Positions 1-29,275 of a stretch of 64,000 bases of DNA are shown here, in pieces. The stretch is from positions 3,720,001 to 3,784,000 of the forward strand of contig CAVNZM010000008.1 of NCBI GenBank assembly GCA_963693365.1, written 5' to 3'. Below the pieces are notes generated by a model. It had not been told where the DNA came from, ran no database searches, and was given only the letters and a program-made list of their open reading frames with translations. Numbering within the stretch: position 1 is the stretch's first letter; the number at the start of each line of letters is the position of its first letter. Source of the stretch: Amoebidium appalachense (taxonomy: Eukaryota > Ichthyosporea). The position numbers were made by a program, and so were the translations under genes.

Positions 1-740
1 CGGATCATGTGTTTGGGGGTTTTAATGAGGGTACCGCCAAAAAAAACTGAAAAGAGTAATGGCTTGCATTCCAAATATTCGAATTTTGAAGTCGGAAATA
101 AAGTAACGATTCATATTCAAAATCTTATTTCTGACGCATATATGCATTTTATTTCAAAAAATCACCTTCTAAAAAATGAGGAGGCAATTATGGCAAAATT
201 TAATATTCCGGAACAATTGGTGCTTTTGGGAAACGGTTTGGTGTAGGGAGACTAACACAACTTGTTCTTGCAACCTATCGGTTGGCCGCGCTAAACTTTT
301 GGGGAACCAATCAGAAATTTGTGCCGGTGTGCCGTGTTAACAGACGCTTCGGCCATACCGTATAGGCTATATTTTGTACATAATCAACGGGACCCTTAAA
401 AAATTGGTAAGAAAGCCTCGTTATTAGTTTGCTTATAGCTGTAAATTAGGCAATGTACTACTATAATCACAGTAGCGTCTGATCACACCCACCTTCGAAA
501 TCATTCGTAACGCGTTATAACGCGAAAGGGTGTCATACATTCGCGCAGTCTCAGTCTCAACGTTGGTGTCAATGGAAGCCATTTCCTTTAACTTGTGTAT
601 CATACTGCTTCAAGAAGAAAAAGATATGTTTTACAGATTTAAAAACAGCCCAATGAACAATTAAACACACGTAAGCTTTTCACAATATCAAAAGTTCTCA
701 GACTTGGGTCACAAGCTTTGAACTCCGAAGTTCCCGCACA
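1..740. other. Upstream intergenic sequence, no recognisable gene
   Basis: This is moderately AT-rich sequence upstream of the PAN/TSP1 gene promoter. The only ORF is 79 codons at 7-246 on the + strand; its product resembles no family I know, and no promoter or splice signals accompany it. It could be the 3' exon of a gene outside the window, but nothing supports that. Confidence 0.5.
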
Positions 741-772
741 TTTTACCCCTTTTCATGTGTCAGTTCTACAGC

Positions 773-854
773 CCAATCAGCACTGCTCCTGGCACCTTTG
801 GCGCTGAGTGCATCCAACCAATCAGCCATCACCCCTGGAAGTGGCAGTATAAAA
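773..854 (+). promoter_or_regulatory. CCAAT/TATA core promoter of the PAN/TSP1 gene
   Basis: Two CCAAT boxes (773-777 and 818-822, both within CCAATCAG) are followed by TATAAAA at 848-854. The spacing is that of a classical eukaryotic class II promoter and predicts transcription starting near 875-885. No ATG lies between there and 1010, so the ATG at 1010 is the first in the predicted mRNA, giving a 5' leader of about 130 nt. This is read from the sequence; the start site itself is inferred. Confidence 0.7.
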
Positions 855-1009
855 CTTCCCGCAAGCGATCTGCCCACCTCAGTCAACACAGTTCCACTTA
901 CGAGTTTACACATTGTGAGGCTTGCTGTAAACAACACAGCAAGAGCCAAACGTTTCTCTGTAGGTTTAATTTACCTCGCTCGCCTAGTGCGGCAAAAATA
1001 GCCAGCAAA

Positions 1010-3761
1010 ATGGCTTCCACATTCACAGCATTCGCACTCGCTGCGTTTGCAACCACCAATATCGTAGAAGCAACGGGTGGTGTCAAGGTCAACAAACCAG
1101 GATGCACATGGCTAGCTTTCAAGCAGGGAAACAACTGTATGATGTACGACAAAAAGCACCCTAGATACGAGCTCAACTCGCTCAAGAGCGGGCCATGCTG
1201 TAACAACCCCAACCTGCTCACGTATCAGTTTATCGGTCAGAACATCCGCCTAAGCAATGGTGGTTGCATGGAGACCTGGGCCAAGCAGGTGTACTACGCA
1301 GACACGTGCAATGGCAGAGACACACAGAGGTTCCGTAAAATCGACAACATGAAGATCCAGTCACTTCACGACTATACATGCTTCACGTACGTTAACCCCT
1401 ATTGGAAAATGTGCCCGTGCACTACCCCTTCGAACCCCGTCCAGTTGGTTCAGGAGTTTTGCCCCTCCAGCTGCTACCAGCCAACATCACCACAACCCAT
1501 CAGAACAACCACCACCACGCCCCCACGGCCCACCACTCGCACAACCACACGCACAACCACCACTACTTCAAAGCGTCCTTCTCCCTCCCCTAGTCCCGAC
1601 TGCCCGCCGGGAAAGTGCTGCGAGTACCAGCGCTACCCCAAGACCGACAGCTACCAGAATATTCCGGGGGGAGGGCCCATGGCCCTCGTTGAGTGCCGCG
1701 TGAAGTGTGCGGCCGCCATCGGGTGCAACGCGTTCAGCTTCATGAACAACGTGTGCGTGTTTAAGAAGGTTGTCGTCGACAGCAAGGGTCCCGACGGGCT
1801 CTTCCCCAGCACCATGTGGGATCTGTACGTCCAGAACTGCTATAAGCCCACCACCACCACCACCAGGACCACCACCAAGACGACCACTACTACCACAACC
1901 ACTACACGCACCACCACAGCCACAACCAAAACAATTGCCCCCGACAACTGCCCGTACAACCTCTTGCAGGCCTCGACCGTTGTTGCCGGCCGCCAGATTG
2001 CCGTTGCTGCCAGCACACAGCCCGCCCAATGTGCTCGCGAGTGCACTCTGAACACTCAGTGCAACGCCTTCGTCTGGGACGGCCAAAGCTGCAAACTTCA
2101 GCGTCTGGTCTCCGCCGCTGACGTTATCCCTGGGCCGGCTACGTCATATGTCTTCCTTTCCACATGCCGCAACGGGACCACCACCACCGTCACACCCACA
2201 CCCACCACTACCACCACCGTTACCCCTGCCCCCCCCCACCAGCACCACCACGACGACCACCACTACCCCTAACAATGAGTGCCCCACCGCGCCTCCCGGC
2301 TGCGACTACATCCCGCTCTACCAACGCGACTCGCCGCGCACCATTCCGGGCGGTGGCCGAATTACCCTTGCTCAGTGTAAGGACGCCTGCACCGCCAACC
2401 AGCAATGCAACGCTTTCTCGTGGAACGGGCAGGACTGCGTGCTCAAGGACATCACCGACACCGAGCAGGACCTCGTTTTTGCGCAAAATATGGATGTCTA
2501 CCTGAAGGTCTGCAACGAGGGTCCCCAGTGGACCGAGTGGAGCGCGTGTTCCGACACGTGCATTGGTCGCCAGACACGTGAGTGCCTGGATGATTCCGGC
2601 GAGGCGTCTAAGTGCTGCCCTGGCAACTCCACACGTGCTTGCGGCAATTCGAGTGACCCCAACTGCAGCTTCTCCCAAGAGAGCATCAGCCGCACAACGA
2701 CCACGACCACCCCCACCACCACATACTCCATCCCTATCACCAGCACCAGCACCACCACATCACGGAGCTTCGGCCCAGACACCAGCACCGCCACAACCAG
2801 CACTTCTTCGGTGATCACCACGGTTCCTCCTCCCCCACCAACGACGACTGTGCCGCCGCCACCACCCACCACCACCGTTCCTCCTCCACCCACCACCACC
2901 GTTCCTCCCCCACCTCCCACCACTACCGTTCCTCCCCCACCTCCCACCACTACCGTTCCCCCACCACCTCCCACCACAACCGTTCCTCCCCCACCTCCAA
3001 CAACGACCGTTCCCCCTGCCCCGCCGACGACAACGGTGCCGCCGCCACCTCCCACTACCACCGTTCCTCCTCCTCCGCCAACAACCACCGTGCCGCCATA
3101 CACCACCACCCTCCCGCCTAGCCCACCCACCACCTCCGACATCCCCATCAGCACGACCACCACCACTATCACTCCAACCACCACCATCATCACCACCACC
3201 ACCACCAGTGTGTCGCCGCCAAACCCGACATGCCCCGACCCGTACATCAAGGACAAGTGTGACAAGAACGCGTGTGTGAAGGACTGCAAGTGTGTCTGTG
3301 ACACTGGCTTCACCGGCAACGGTTACACATGCGTCTCCAACGGATACCCCGAGCCTACACCATCCCCGGAACCGTCCAAGAATGGGAACATCGGTGGTCG
3401 CGTGTGGGTGGATGTCAACAAGAATGCGCAGCAGGAACCCAACGAGCAGGGCCTTCCCAACGTCGCGATTCTTATCATGAGTGCTGACGAATCTGAAGTT
3501 CTTGCGACCGTTCTGACGGACGCGAATGGCAAATACTTGTTTGCAGGTGTGCCTGTCGGCAACTATTTGATTGCGGTGGATGAAGAAACAGTTCCCCAGG
3601 AGTTGATTTTGAGCTTTGCAAAGGGCGGTCGTAGCGACGCGAGCTCGCAGGTTTCTTTGGGTGCCGGACAGTCGATTTTGGATGTCGATTTTGGTTACAA
3701 GCCTGATGGGTATGGTAGCGGTAATGGGCCGTACATGGGAAAGGGTAACGCTGGCCATTAG
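1010..3761 (+). CDS. Secreted mosaic protein: PAN x3, TSP1, Thr/Pro stalk, EGF-like, SdrD B-like
   Basis: Predicted extracellular adhesion or matrix-type protein of about 916 residues, intronless. The start ATG at 1010 has a good context (GCAAAATGG), is the first ATG after the TATA box, and opens a hydrophobic signal peptide (MASTFTAFALAAFATTNIVEA). A Cys-containing N-terminal region (about 25-165, possibly ricin-B-like) is followed by PAN/apple-like Cys modules at about 197-278, 311-386 and 423-503, a TSP1 repeat (WTEWSACSDTC) at about 504-552, a Thr/Pro stalk with at least ten TTTVPPPPP-type repeats (563-737), an EGF-like module with GFTGNGYTC (738-777) and an SdrD B-like module (GRVWVDVNKNAQ, DANGKYLFAGVPVGNY) near the C-terminus. 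The frame changes by one base in a nine-C run at 2229-2237; domain order and composition continue across it, so an indel is more likely than two genes. There is no sortase motif or transmembrane segment. Confidence 0.8.
2819..3105 (+). repeat. Coding repeat for TTTVPPPPP units
   Basis: Tandem units of about 27 bp encode Thr-Thr-Thr-Val-Pro followed by Pro4-5, forming the stalk of the PAN/TSP1 protein. Third positions differ between copies (ccg, cca, cct, ccc) while the peptide is kept, which suggests selection on the protein. The mucin-like composition implies an O-glycosylated spacer. Confidence 0.75.
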
Positions 3762-3820
3762 AGTGTTTGATCATTCTAGGGAAAGGGTAACGCTGGCCAT
3801 TAGAGTGTTTGACCATTCTA
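3737..3820 (+). repeat. 42-bp tandem duplication across the PAN gene stop codon
   Basis: Positions 3737-3778 and 3779-3820 are two copies of a 42-bp unit with one difference (TGATCATT against TGACCATT). The first copy holds the last eight codons and the stop at 3759-3761; the second lies in the 3' UTR. A 20-bp perfect palindrome, TGACCATTCTAGAATGGTCA, follows at 3810-3829 and could form a short hairpin in the transcript. Confidence 0.85.
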
Positions 3821-3829
3821 GAATGGTCA

Positions 3830-5450
3830 ATCTTAGAACATCATTAGTATTGTTTGCGTTAGCAAAGCAACCATGCAGCTGGTCTGCGTAGCGGATTGCA
3901 AATTTGCGAATTTGTTATGTTAGCGCCGGAGCACGGCGTGTACAGGAAGAGGTCGATTGTAAATACAGACAACCGGTTATAACAACATTTGCAATTGGCC
4001 GATTCGTGTATTCCCTCCCACCCCCGCTGCCGCTCACCCACCCATTCGACCATGCACACGGTACTGCAGCATCCCCTACACGTGCACCCATGCAATATGA
4101 ATCTGCTCATTGCCTGCACGGCCGATCAGCCCAGTGGCACAAAACACAAAGACTTGATCGTTTTTTTATTACCGGTTCGATCAAGGGGGCCAGTGCCGAA
4201 GCCTTGCAAATTCCGAACACCTGTTGCCGAGTAACAACACTGCACACACACACACACACACTCGCAACGCACGCACGCACGCGCACACATGCACATACAC
4301 ATACCGATCGCGACACGCACGTACACTGCGAGTCACACGCACACACCCGGGCACACAACACTCATACGCACACGTACGCGCATTTGCACACTGGCACACG
4401 GAAGTTTTTGCGCGCGCACACACACGCACGTACATACACCATAAGCAACTAAGCTATGAATGTCTTGTGTGTCCTCATGAACCCACTCTTCCGACGGGTG
4501 GGTACCAGCCCCCGGCCCCAGCTGGTAGGTATACCGTACCATGACAGCAAGCCAATAATCTTTCATATTTAATTTTTAACTTCTTTCACCGGGTGTTTAT
4601 TAGCATCTTGTGGCATATATCTATATCTGTCTTTGTGTGGGTCCCAAGCCCCCAGGAGCACTACACTATACAATGTCACATACATAAACTAATCATGGGG
4701 GTTAATTTATTTAGTAAATAGAAAATATTTAGTAAAAAATAATTAATTAGTAGAAGATAGTTATAAGGGAATTCTTATAGATTCATGTGTTTACCCCCCG
4801 ACTTCGTCGACCAGGCAAAACCCCTGACAATTTTTTTTTTTCTTTTTCTTCTTCTTTTTTTTTTTTCCTTCTAAGAAAAAAAGAGGGAAAAGGGGGGACC
4901 AGAACACCACAACCGCGTCGAGTATACAGTAACCAAGCAATAGACTAAGATCGATAGTTTGCTCGAATAGTAGTTCTGTTTGCATCTATAACCGACTCAG
5001 AGAAATATGTTCGTATAAGCCAACCATCTTTATGTGCTCATGTATTCATGTATACCATATGTTTGGGCCAGGCACAGGTTTGAAAAGATCACGTGAATGC
5101 AAACCGTACAACATCAACTTTGCCTCGGGATAAAATATATTGGGGTGACTACGTATACAGGGGAATCATTAAGACTCAAGCCACCACTCTACTAACCTTG
5201 AAACTGATAAGATGTATAGCACCTAACTTAAAGCAACCAATTCACAGAGAGAGCAAAAAAATAAATGAATAGAAACCAAAGGGAAGCACAAAAGTTCTCA
5301 TTAGCATAACGAGGCATTCGCAAGAAAGGGGTAGGCATAAGCAACAGATGTCGGCAAAGAGTTGTTCAAAGAACACTAACACTTTTCACATAAGACAATG
5401 GTGTACTAAAGTAAAAATCATTCTATAAATAAAATAGGTCAGCCATTATC
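3830..5450. other. Intergenic region between PAN/TSP1 gene and ARMC8 3' end
   Basis: It holds a CA-rich stretch of mixed purity (about 4240-4440), an oligo-T/TTC tract (4830-4867), and otherwise AT-rich unique sequence. No ORF here has recognisable protein character. The two flanking genes converge on this region, so it should contain both 3' ends, but I could not identify polyadenylation signals with confidence. Confidence 0.5.
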
Positions 5451-5606
5451 CCCCCCCCCCCTCCCCCCTCCCCCCTCTCCCCCTCTCCCCTCCCCCCCTC
5501 CCCCTCCCCCCCCCTCCCCCCTCCCCCTCCCCCCCCCTCCCCCTCCCCCTCCCCCTCCCCCCTCCCCCTCCCCCTCCCCCTCCCCTCCCCCCTCCCCCCC
5601 TCCCTT
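5451..5606. repeat. C-rich (CCCCCT)n tract just past the ARMC8 stop
   Basis: About 155 bp of almost pure C with single Ts every 5-8 bases. On the ARMC8 sense strand this reads as repeated G5-8A and begins 26 nt past the stop codon. G-runs of this kind are classical G-quadruplex formers. Confidence 0.85.
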
Positions 5607-5631
5607 CTACAGCCAATATTGGAAATTTTTA

Positions 5632-23500
<17,869 letters not shown>

Positions 23501-23742
23501 GTGTTTTTACCTCAGAAAGACCAGAACAGGACGCCGATGCAATGAGATAGAGATTGGTTGTCCCGGTGTTGTGCAAAACCCGTGTATGAGTGGAGTGTGT
23601 GTGTGTATATATCTCGGACAGAACTGGAAAAATAGGGTAGACTTCGTTAACGGAAACGAAAGCATTGATGGTGGAAATTTATGTTAAGAGCACCTACTGT
23701 GTAAGAACCAAATCCAAAGCAACCTAGTTGTTCCGAAGCAGC

Positions 23743-23749
23743 TATAAAA
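23743..23749 (+). promoter_or_regulatory. TATA box (GCTATAAAAG)
   Basis: TATAAAA at 23743-23749, about 130 bp upstream of the ATG at 23882. It lies in the 380-bp gap between the ARMC8 start (23500, - strand) and the + strand ORF, so the gap may be a divergent promoter. Confidence 0.5.
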
Positions 23750-23881
23750 GCAACTTCTCTTAACACGCGTCGCTTAGGGCTTTATGACCACCCCCTCAAA
23801 AAACCAGGCACGTGTTCGCTTTGGACTCTTTGGGCCAGCACTGTGGTAATCATACACAACAATCAGTAGTCAATCTCAACT

Positions 23882-24091
23882 ATGTTGCAAGCACAATTGA
23901 AACGAAAGCACGTCAGTGATGAAGGTGACTGGCAAGGCGCAGACCTGTACTGTGCCATGGCATCCACCGACATAACCGATTCGAGCCACGATGACAGCAT
24001 ATTTTCAAAACCGAACACACCCTACACTTGCTGGAAGGCCTGGTGGGATGTGTGCTATCCGATACGACGTGTACTTTTACGGGCTATATAA
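23882..24091 (+). CDS. Small ORF of unknown function behind a TATA box
   Basis: Sixty-nine codons opening MLQAQLKRKHVSDEGDWQG, low in simple sequence and acidic in the middle. I recognise no family. Support is limited to an open frame, a well-placed TATA box at 23743 and the absence of repeats. A second TATA-like element (24085-24093) overlaps its end. It may be a chance ORF or a first exon. Confidence 0.25.
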   Translation: MLQAQLKRKHVSDEGDWQGADLYCAMASTDITDSSHDDSIFSKPNTPYTCWKAWWDVCYPIRRVLLRAI

Positions 24092-24093
24092 AA
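24085..24093 (+). promoter_or_regulatory. TATA-like element (GCTATATAAAAG)
   Basis: TATATAAAA at 24085-24093 in nearly the same context as 23743. ATGs follow at 24124 and 24127, opening about 34 codons with a hydrophobic stretch. Function unproven. Confidence 0.35.
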
Positions 24094-24665
24094 GTTACGC
24101 CAGATCGCACACACCCCACAGCCATGATGACGGCAACTTGCAGCTTCGGCCCGGGCCTTGAGCGGCTCACCGTTTTACGTATCCTCCTGTGTGGTTGTTT
24201 TTGGTGTGGAGAGATTATGTGCGTGTGAGTACGTGCGTGTGTGGGTGCGTGTCTACTGATTGAATACTTGAGGAAAACAAGAATGGCGCACGCGTGATGT
24301 ACACCGCGTTGCCTTGTATTCTGGGCATGTGTGGTTGAACTCACCGGCGGGCTGACGAAACTGAGGCGTGCCACTGAGGTGTGCAAGTTTGTGCCTTAGA
24401 TAGTGTGTGTGCCTGTGCAGCAGTTTCCTGAAACCCTGTCCGTGTAGGTCGGCTGGCAGCCTGGCAAGTATCATCTAAAGGCTACTTTAACAGCTTGGGC
24501 TTTGAGAACGACTACACATGCTTTGTTCAAGATGCTGTTTCAGGTAGGCACTTTAACCAGCTGGACTTCACTTCCTTGTTTGCTAGTACGTGCACAGCTT
24601 CAACACACTCCTTACTCTGACTCCGGTATATATATCACCTTCATCGCTTTTTAATAGCTGCAATA

Positions 24666-24947
24666 ATGGTGAGGAAACGGCAGACCCAAAAGCCTCCCAT
24701 AGTACCTTTGCCTCTCACACCCGTCGGCTCCAACTCATCCCTCTCTTCGGTCCCCCTACGTACACGTCCTCGTTACTCTATCCTTCCACAGCCTTTAGAT
24801 CTACGAAAAACAGGTTTTGCACGACTACAAATTTGTTTGCCAAGGAGCATTGAGTGCAGAAATCTTCCCATAGGACGGAAAGGGTCAGGAAGTCGGCCTG
24901 GCTTGCACCAACTTCTCTATTTCCCAACTTCTCTATTCCCCTTCTAG
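24666..24947 (+). CDS. Small ORF, basic and Pro/Arg-rich, unknown
   Basis: Ninety-three codons starting MVRKRQTQKPPIVPLPLTP, with an AT-only TATATATA at 24627-24634 about 32 bp upstream. The composition is basic and free of repeats; no family is recognised. The distance from TATA to ATG leaves almost no leader, which weakens the case. Confidence 0.25.
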   Translation: MVRKRQTQKPPIVPLPLTPVGSNSSLSSVPLRTRPRYSILPQPLDLRKTGFARLQICLPRSIECRNLPIGRKGSGSRPGLHQLLYFPTSLFPF

Positions 24948-25365
24948 ATCTATGGTGTAAACCTATCGGGCTGTTTTGGACTGCTTAATACCTCACCATC
25001 GGGCCAGCAACCCGGCTAACCCAACCATAGCAGGCCAACCCAACCACTTCCCGTGCACCAACCTAACATGTGTACCACCTTCTGAGCCTTCATATAACCC
25101 TGCAGCACACACATGACCACATGCGTGCACGCAAGCACGGATGCATAAGCACGTACACACAGAAAGAGGTGGAGACAAGGAGAGGCGGCGGGGGGGGGGA
25201 GGGGAGGGGGGGGAGGGGGTGGTGGGGGGACAGGGAGAGAGAGATGCATGGAGAGGTAGACACATGCACACATCAACACACAAACACACAGACACATACA
25301 CAAGAGAGGGGGGGGGGGGGGGAGAAGGAGAGAGAGAGGGAGAGAGGCATACACAAGAGAGGGAG

Positions 25366-25560
25366 AGAGGGAGGGAGGGAGGGAGGGAGGGAGGGAGGGA
25401 GGGAGGGAGAAAGGAGAGCCTGAGAGAGCGAGATGTAAATAGAGGGAGGAAAAGGAGAGGGATAAGAACATAGAGAGAAAGAGGGAGACAGAGAAAAAGA
25501 GGGGAAGGGGGTGGAGGGGTAGAGGGAGGGAGGGAGGGAGGGAGGGAGGGGGGGAGAGAG
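25366..25560. repeat. (GGGA)n / purine-rich tract
   Basis: GGGA tetranucleotide arrays at about 25369-25408 and 25524-25550 within an almost pure purine segment. G-quadruplex and triplex prone. Confidence 0.85.
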
Positions 25561-25680
25561 AGAGACGGAAAGGGGGCCTCTCAGGCCGGGAAGGTTGCGC
25601 CGGCGAGGGCTCGTAGGGGGAAGAGGGAGACCAACTAATTAGCATCTTGGTGCGTACACAACTTGTGACGCGCGCGCGCG

Positions 25681-25743
25681 CACGCACACACACACACACA
25701 GACACAGACAGACACAGACACACACACACACACACACACACCA

Positions 25744-25800
<57 letters not shown>

Positions 25801-25839
25801 AACCCACACACACACACACGCACACGCACACACACACCA

Positions 25840-25906
<67 letters not shown>

Positions 25907-25941
25907 CACACAGACAGACATACAAACACACACACACACTA
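25681..25941. repeat. (CA)n array with CAACC interruptions
   Basis: About 260 bp of CA repeat broken at 25741, 25799 and 25837 by ACCAACCC, indicating internal duplication of a longer block. Intergenic. Confidence 0.9.
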
Positions 25942-26968
25942 TGTGACGATGCGTGGTGAAACAATTACGTAGACACCGCACGTTCCCCACACACTAAACC
26001 TGCCGGAACTTCCTTCGCACGTGGCCACTGGCCACTGGAGTCTGTGAACGGTTACAAATAGGAACTGCTATGGCTGCAGGCTGTGACAGTATGTGCCACG
26101 ATCCCACGGATCCGGGAGCCTCCACCGTGACAGAATATAGTCATGGTTGAGCCATGATGACGTTTTTGTTCTTTTGTTGTAAATTAGTAAATAACGGCTT
26201 GGCACATTTGAATTGGTTCTAAATCAGGCAATGCTTACACCGCTTCTAATAGCCAATGAGGTTGCGTAGCGAAACACGCTTCATTGTGTCTGTGCTAGTG
26301 CTACCGAAAGTTTATGTGAGTTCCTGACTGAGTGGGTCAAGGTCAAGACGTTTTTGAAAGAATGTAAAAGAACTCTATGATAAAACTTTTAAAAGTTTAC
26401 AAACGTGAATGTATTTTTTAAAACTTTGGCTTAGAGTTCGTTGGAAAGACGGAATAAAACGCCCCAACAGGGTGCGTGGGAGAGTCTGGCTCACAGCTGA
26501 GCCGCTTTGGATTTCCAAAATTCGTTTAAGAAGTCATTTATTTGTCGTAGGATATATCATTTAAAACCCCATTATATTATACATAGGGGTTTCAATGTGA
26601 TATTTTCAGTTACTGACAATACCTAAAGTACCGAATATTGATGGGCTCAGAGTGACGGCAAACCAAAAGCTTTGCAGCGACACAAACAAAAAATGGGATA
26701 GCTAGTGGCCTTGCGTCAGGCCAAAGTTCGACATCAACAAACTGAAGCTCTCTATCAAACTTCTGCTCCTTATCCTAGCAAGTTACGTTCTTGGGATATG
26801 TAAAACGTTCTCCTTTTTTCCTTGTCACAACGGTTTCGTTGTTCTGGTCTCCACATCAGTACTCCCTTTTCCCCTGTGCAGAATTCGTCCATTTGGGAGC
26901 TCATGCACACCACCACCTAACCTCTACCCACTCGTTTTTTTGTCTGGAGCACCCATTGCACTCCTCAA

Positions 26969-27622
26969 ATGATACGTATAGACAAATCAAAAATGAGGTC
27001 ACTCTACAGCTCCCCTCTTACAACCCGGAGCAAGACTTTTGACGATTTGGGCGGGCCACTTGCACACGCAGAGTTGTTTGTCGGTGACCACCCGAGTTCT
27101 AGTCACGTGCACGACTTGAAAACGAACCATCACGCAGAAAATCACCACACAGATGCAGCGCCCGTTAAAGGATCAGGTGACGCGAAAAGTATGTTTATTT
27201 TCTGTGTGGTGTCTGTGTAAGGGGACGTGGAATCATGCTTATGCGCTTTTGTGTGTTCACGATGTGTGTGTGTCCGTACAATGGTGTGTGTGTGTCGGCA
27301 TCTGGTTTTGTGTGTTTAAGATTGCCTGTGTATGTCTGCGTCGGACCCTGTTCTGCAACTGTGCACGTCATATGAAGTTGGCGCCCATATTGCTTGCGGA
27401 GTTCCTGGTCATCTTTTTTTGAGTTCGGAAGTTGCAAGCTCCTAACAACTATGCTCATCATGGAATGGTTCTTAGTTTTGAGGCTGACTATGTACAGGCC
27501 TAACGCTTACCGGTTTGCATCTATCCTTAAGTCACCGTGTCGTCTCCTCCTCCTCCCCTTCCTCCCCCCCCTTCCCCTTTCCAGTGCGCACGCACACACA
27601 CACGCACACGCACGCACACACG

Positions 27623-27665
<43 letters not shown>

Positions 27666-28566
27666 GCATGCACCTTACTCGAGCCCATTTACTCACAAAC
27701 TCATAACACGTCATTCTTCCCTTCACTCTTCTTCAGGCCGGGTGCGTGGCATGTTGACGTTCGACCAGCTACGCAGCAAGATCGAAAACAGCGAGATTGA
27801 GACTGTGATTTTGGGCATGACGGACCACTGGGGCAGGTTGCAGGGCAAAAGAATCGATGCTGACTTCTTTCTAAGCCACCCTGAGACGGCGGCATGTAAT
27901 TATCTGCTGGCATGTGACTTGGTACGGCAATATCTTTGGACTCGTGTAAAAATGTGATGTGCGTGCGGATCAGTGTTCGAAAGCCTTGCTGTTTCCGCAT
28001 GCAAGGTGATAGAGAATGGCTGGGGATGTGTTATGAAAGAAAGTTCCGAGCCCTATGCAATGATGGCACGCAAAACGTGAAGTGTTGCAAATGTCTTAAG
28101 GCCGGTGTAAAGTTAGGGGTTTTTCTTGTGAGACGAGGATTGGGTCAATGGAAGGTGGTAATAAGTTAGGGGGTGCAAGGGGCAGGGAAGGGGCAAAAGG
28201 GGGGGGGGGGGGGTAATTCCCATCACCTAAAGCGGCAGATTTTTTGGCACCTATGCACCTATGATGACATTATGGAGCTGTGCAATTGTATATGTCAAGA
28301 GAACCAATCCTGCCACCCCATTTATTGCTTTTTTGACTAATATTCTCTCTGTCACGCGAATTTCAGGACATGAACCCAATTAAGGGCTTCAAGCTGTTCA
28401 GTTGGGAGAAGGGTTTCGGCGACTTTGTGCTGAGGCCCGCATGGGAATCACTTCGCATCTGGTTAGCCCCCCCCCCCCCCCCCCCCCCCCCTCCCCCTCC
28501 CCCGAGTTCGGCCTCCTCTTCCTCTCCCTTCACTTCCTCCCCACATCCCGTCCCTCTCATTCTCCC

Positions 28567-28597
<31 letters not shown>

Positions 28598-29021
28598 AAA
28601 AAAAAAAAAAAGGAAAGAAAGAAACAAAGAGAAAGAAAAGACACCACCAATACCATTACAGCCATCACCACCCACTTCTTAGGGGTCCCGTTCATTCCTT
28701 TCTCGATTCCTTTCACGTGCTCTCTTAGCATCGCTGTATCCGGCATGCAATACGCTGGTTTTTTGTCTGCCTGGTTTCTATTGTTGCTACTTGAATCTTT
28801 GTTCATGTTCTAAGTATAGGTAGGTAGAATGAAAGCACAATACACGCTAGGGGAGCCTCGGGGCAGAGGGGGAGGGGGGAGGGGAGGGGGGAGGGCTTGG
28901 AGAGGCTTTTTTGTGACTTGGCTGTACACATAACAAGTTCCCCTTTCCCCTCTGACTGTATGTGCATGCATTTACACTCATTCACACACATGTCCTCCAT
29001 AATCTGCTGTGCTCTTGCCCT

Positions 29022-29118
<97 letters not shown>

Positions 29119-29240
29119 CTCGTGGCACCCTAAGACCGCACTTCTCCTTGCTGACGTTGTTGATGAGGAGGGACATCCAATCGAAGTTGCCCCAAGGTAC
29201 GTTTCATCTAATTCCCCCCTTCTCTTTCTCCCCCCCCCCC

Positions 29241-29275
<35 letters not shown>

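Larger units (their letters stand above)
24950..26968. other. Intergenic region upstream of the glutamine synthetase gene
   Basis: The first third is repeat-rich: (GGGA)n and GA-rich sequence at 25170-25560, then (CA)n with interruptions at 25681-25941. From 25950 to 26900 the sequence is unique and AT-rich. I see no ORF with protein character and no clear TATA box before the ATG at 26969. Confidence 0.5.

Noticed and set aside
7-246. 79-codon ORF at the left edge
   Set aside because: No family resemblance, promoter or splice signals; kept only as a remark.
4173-4190. GGTTCGATC resembling a tRNA T-loop/B box
   Set aside because: No acceptor stem or anticodon arm can be drawn around it.
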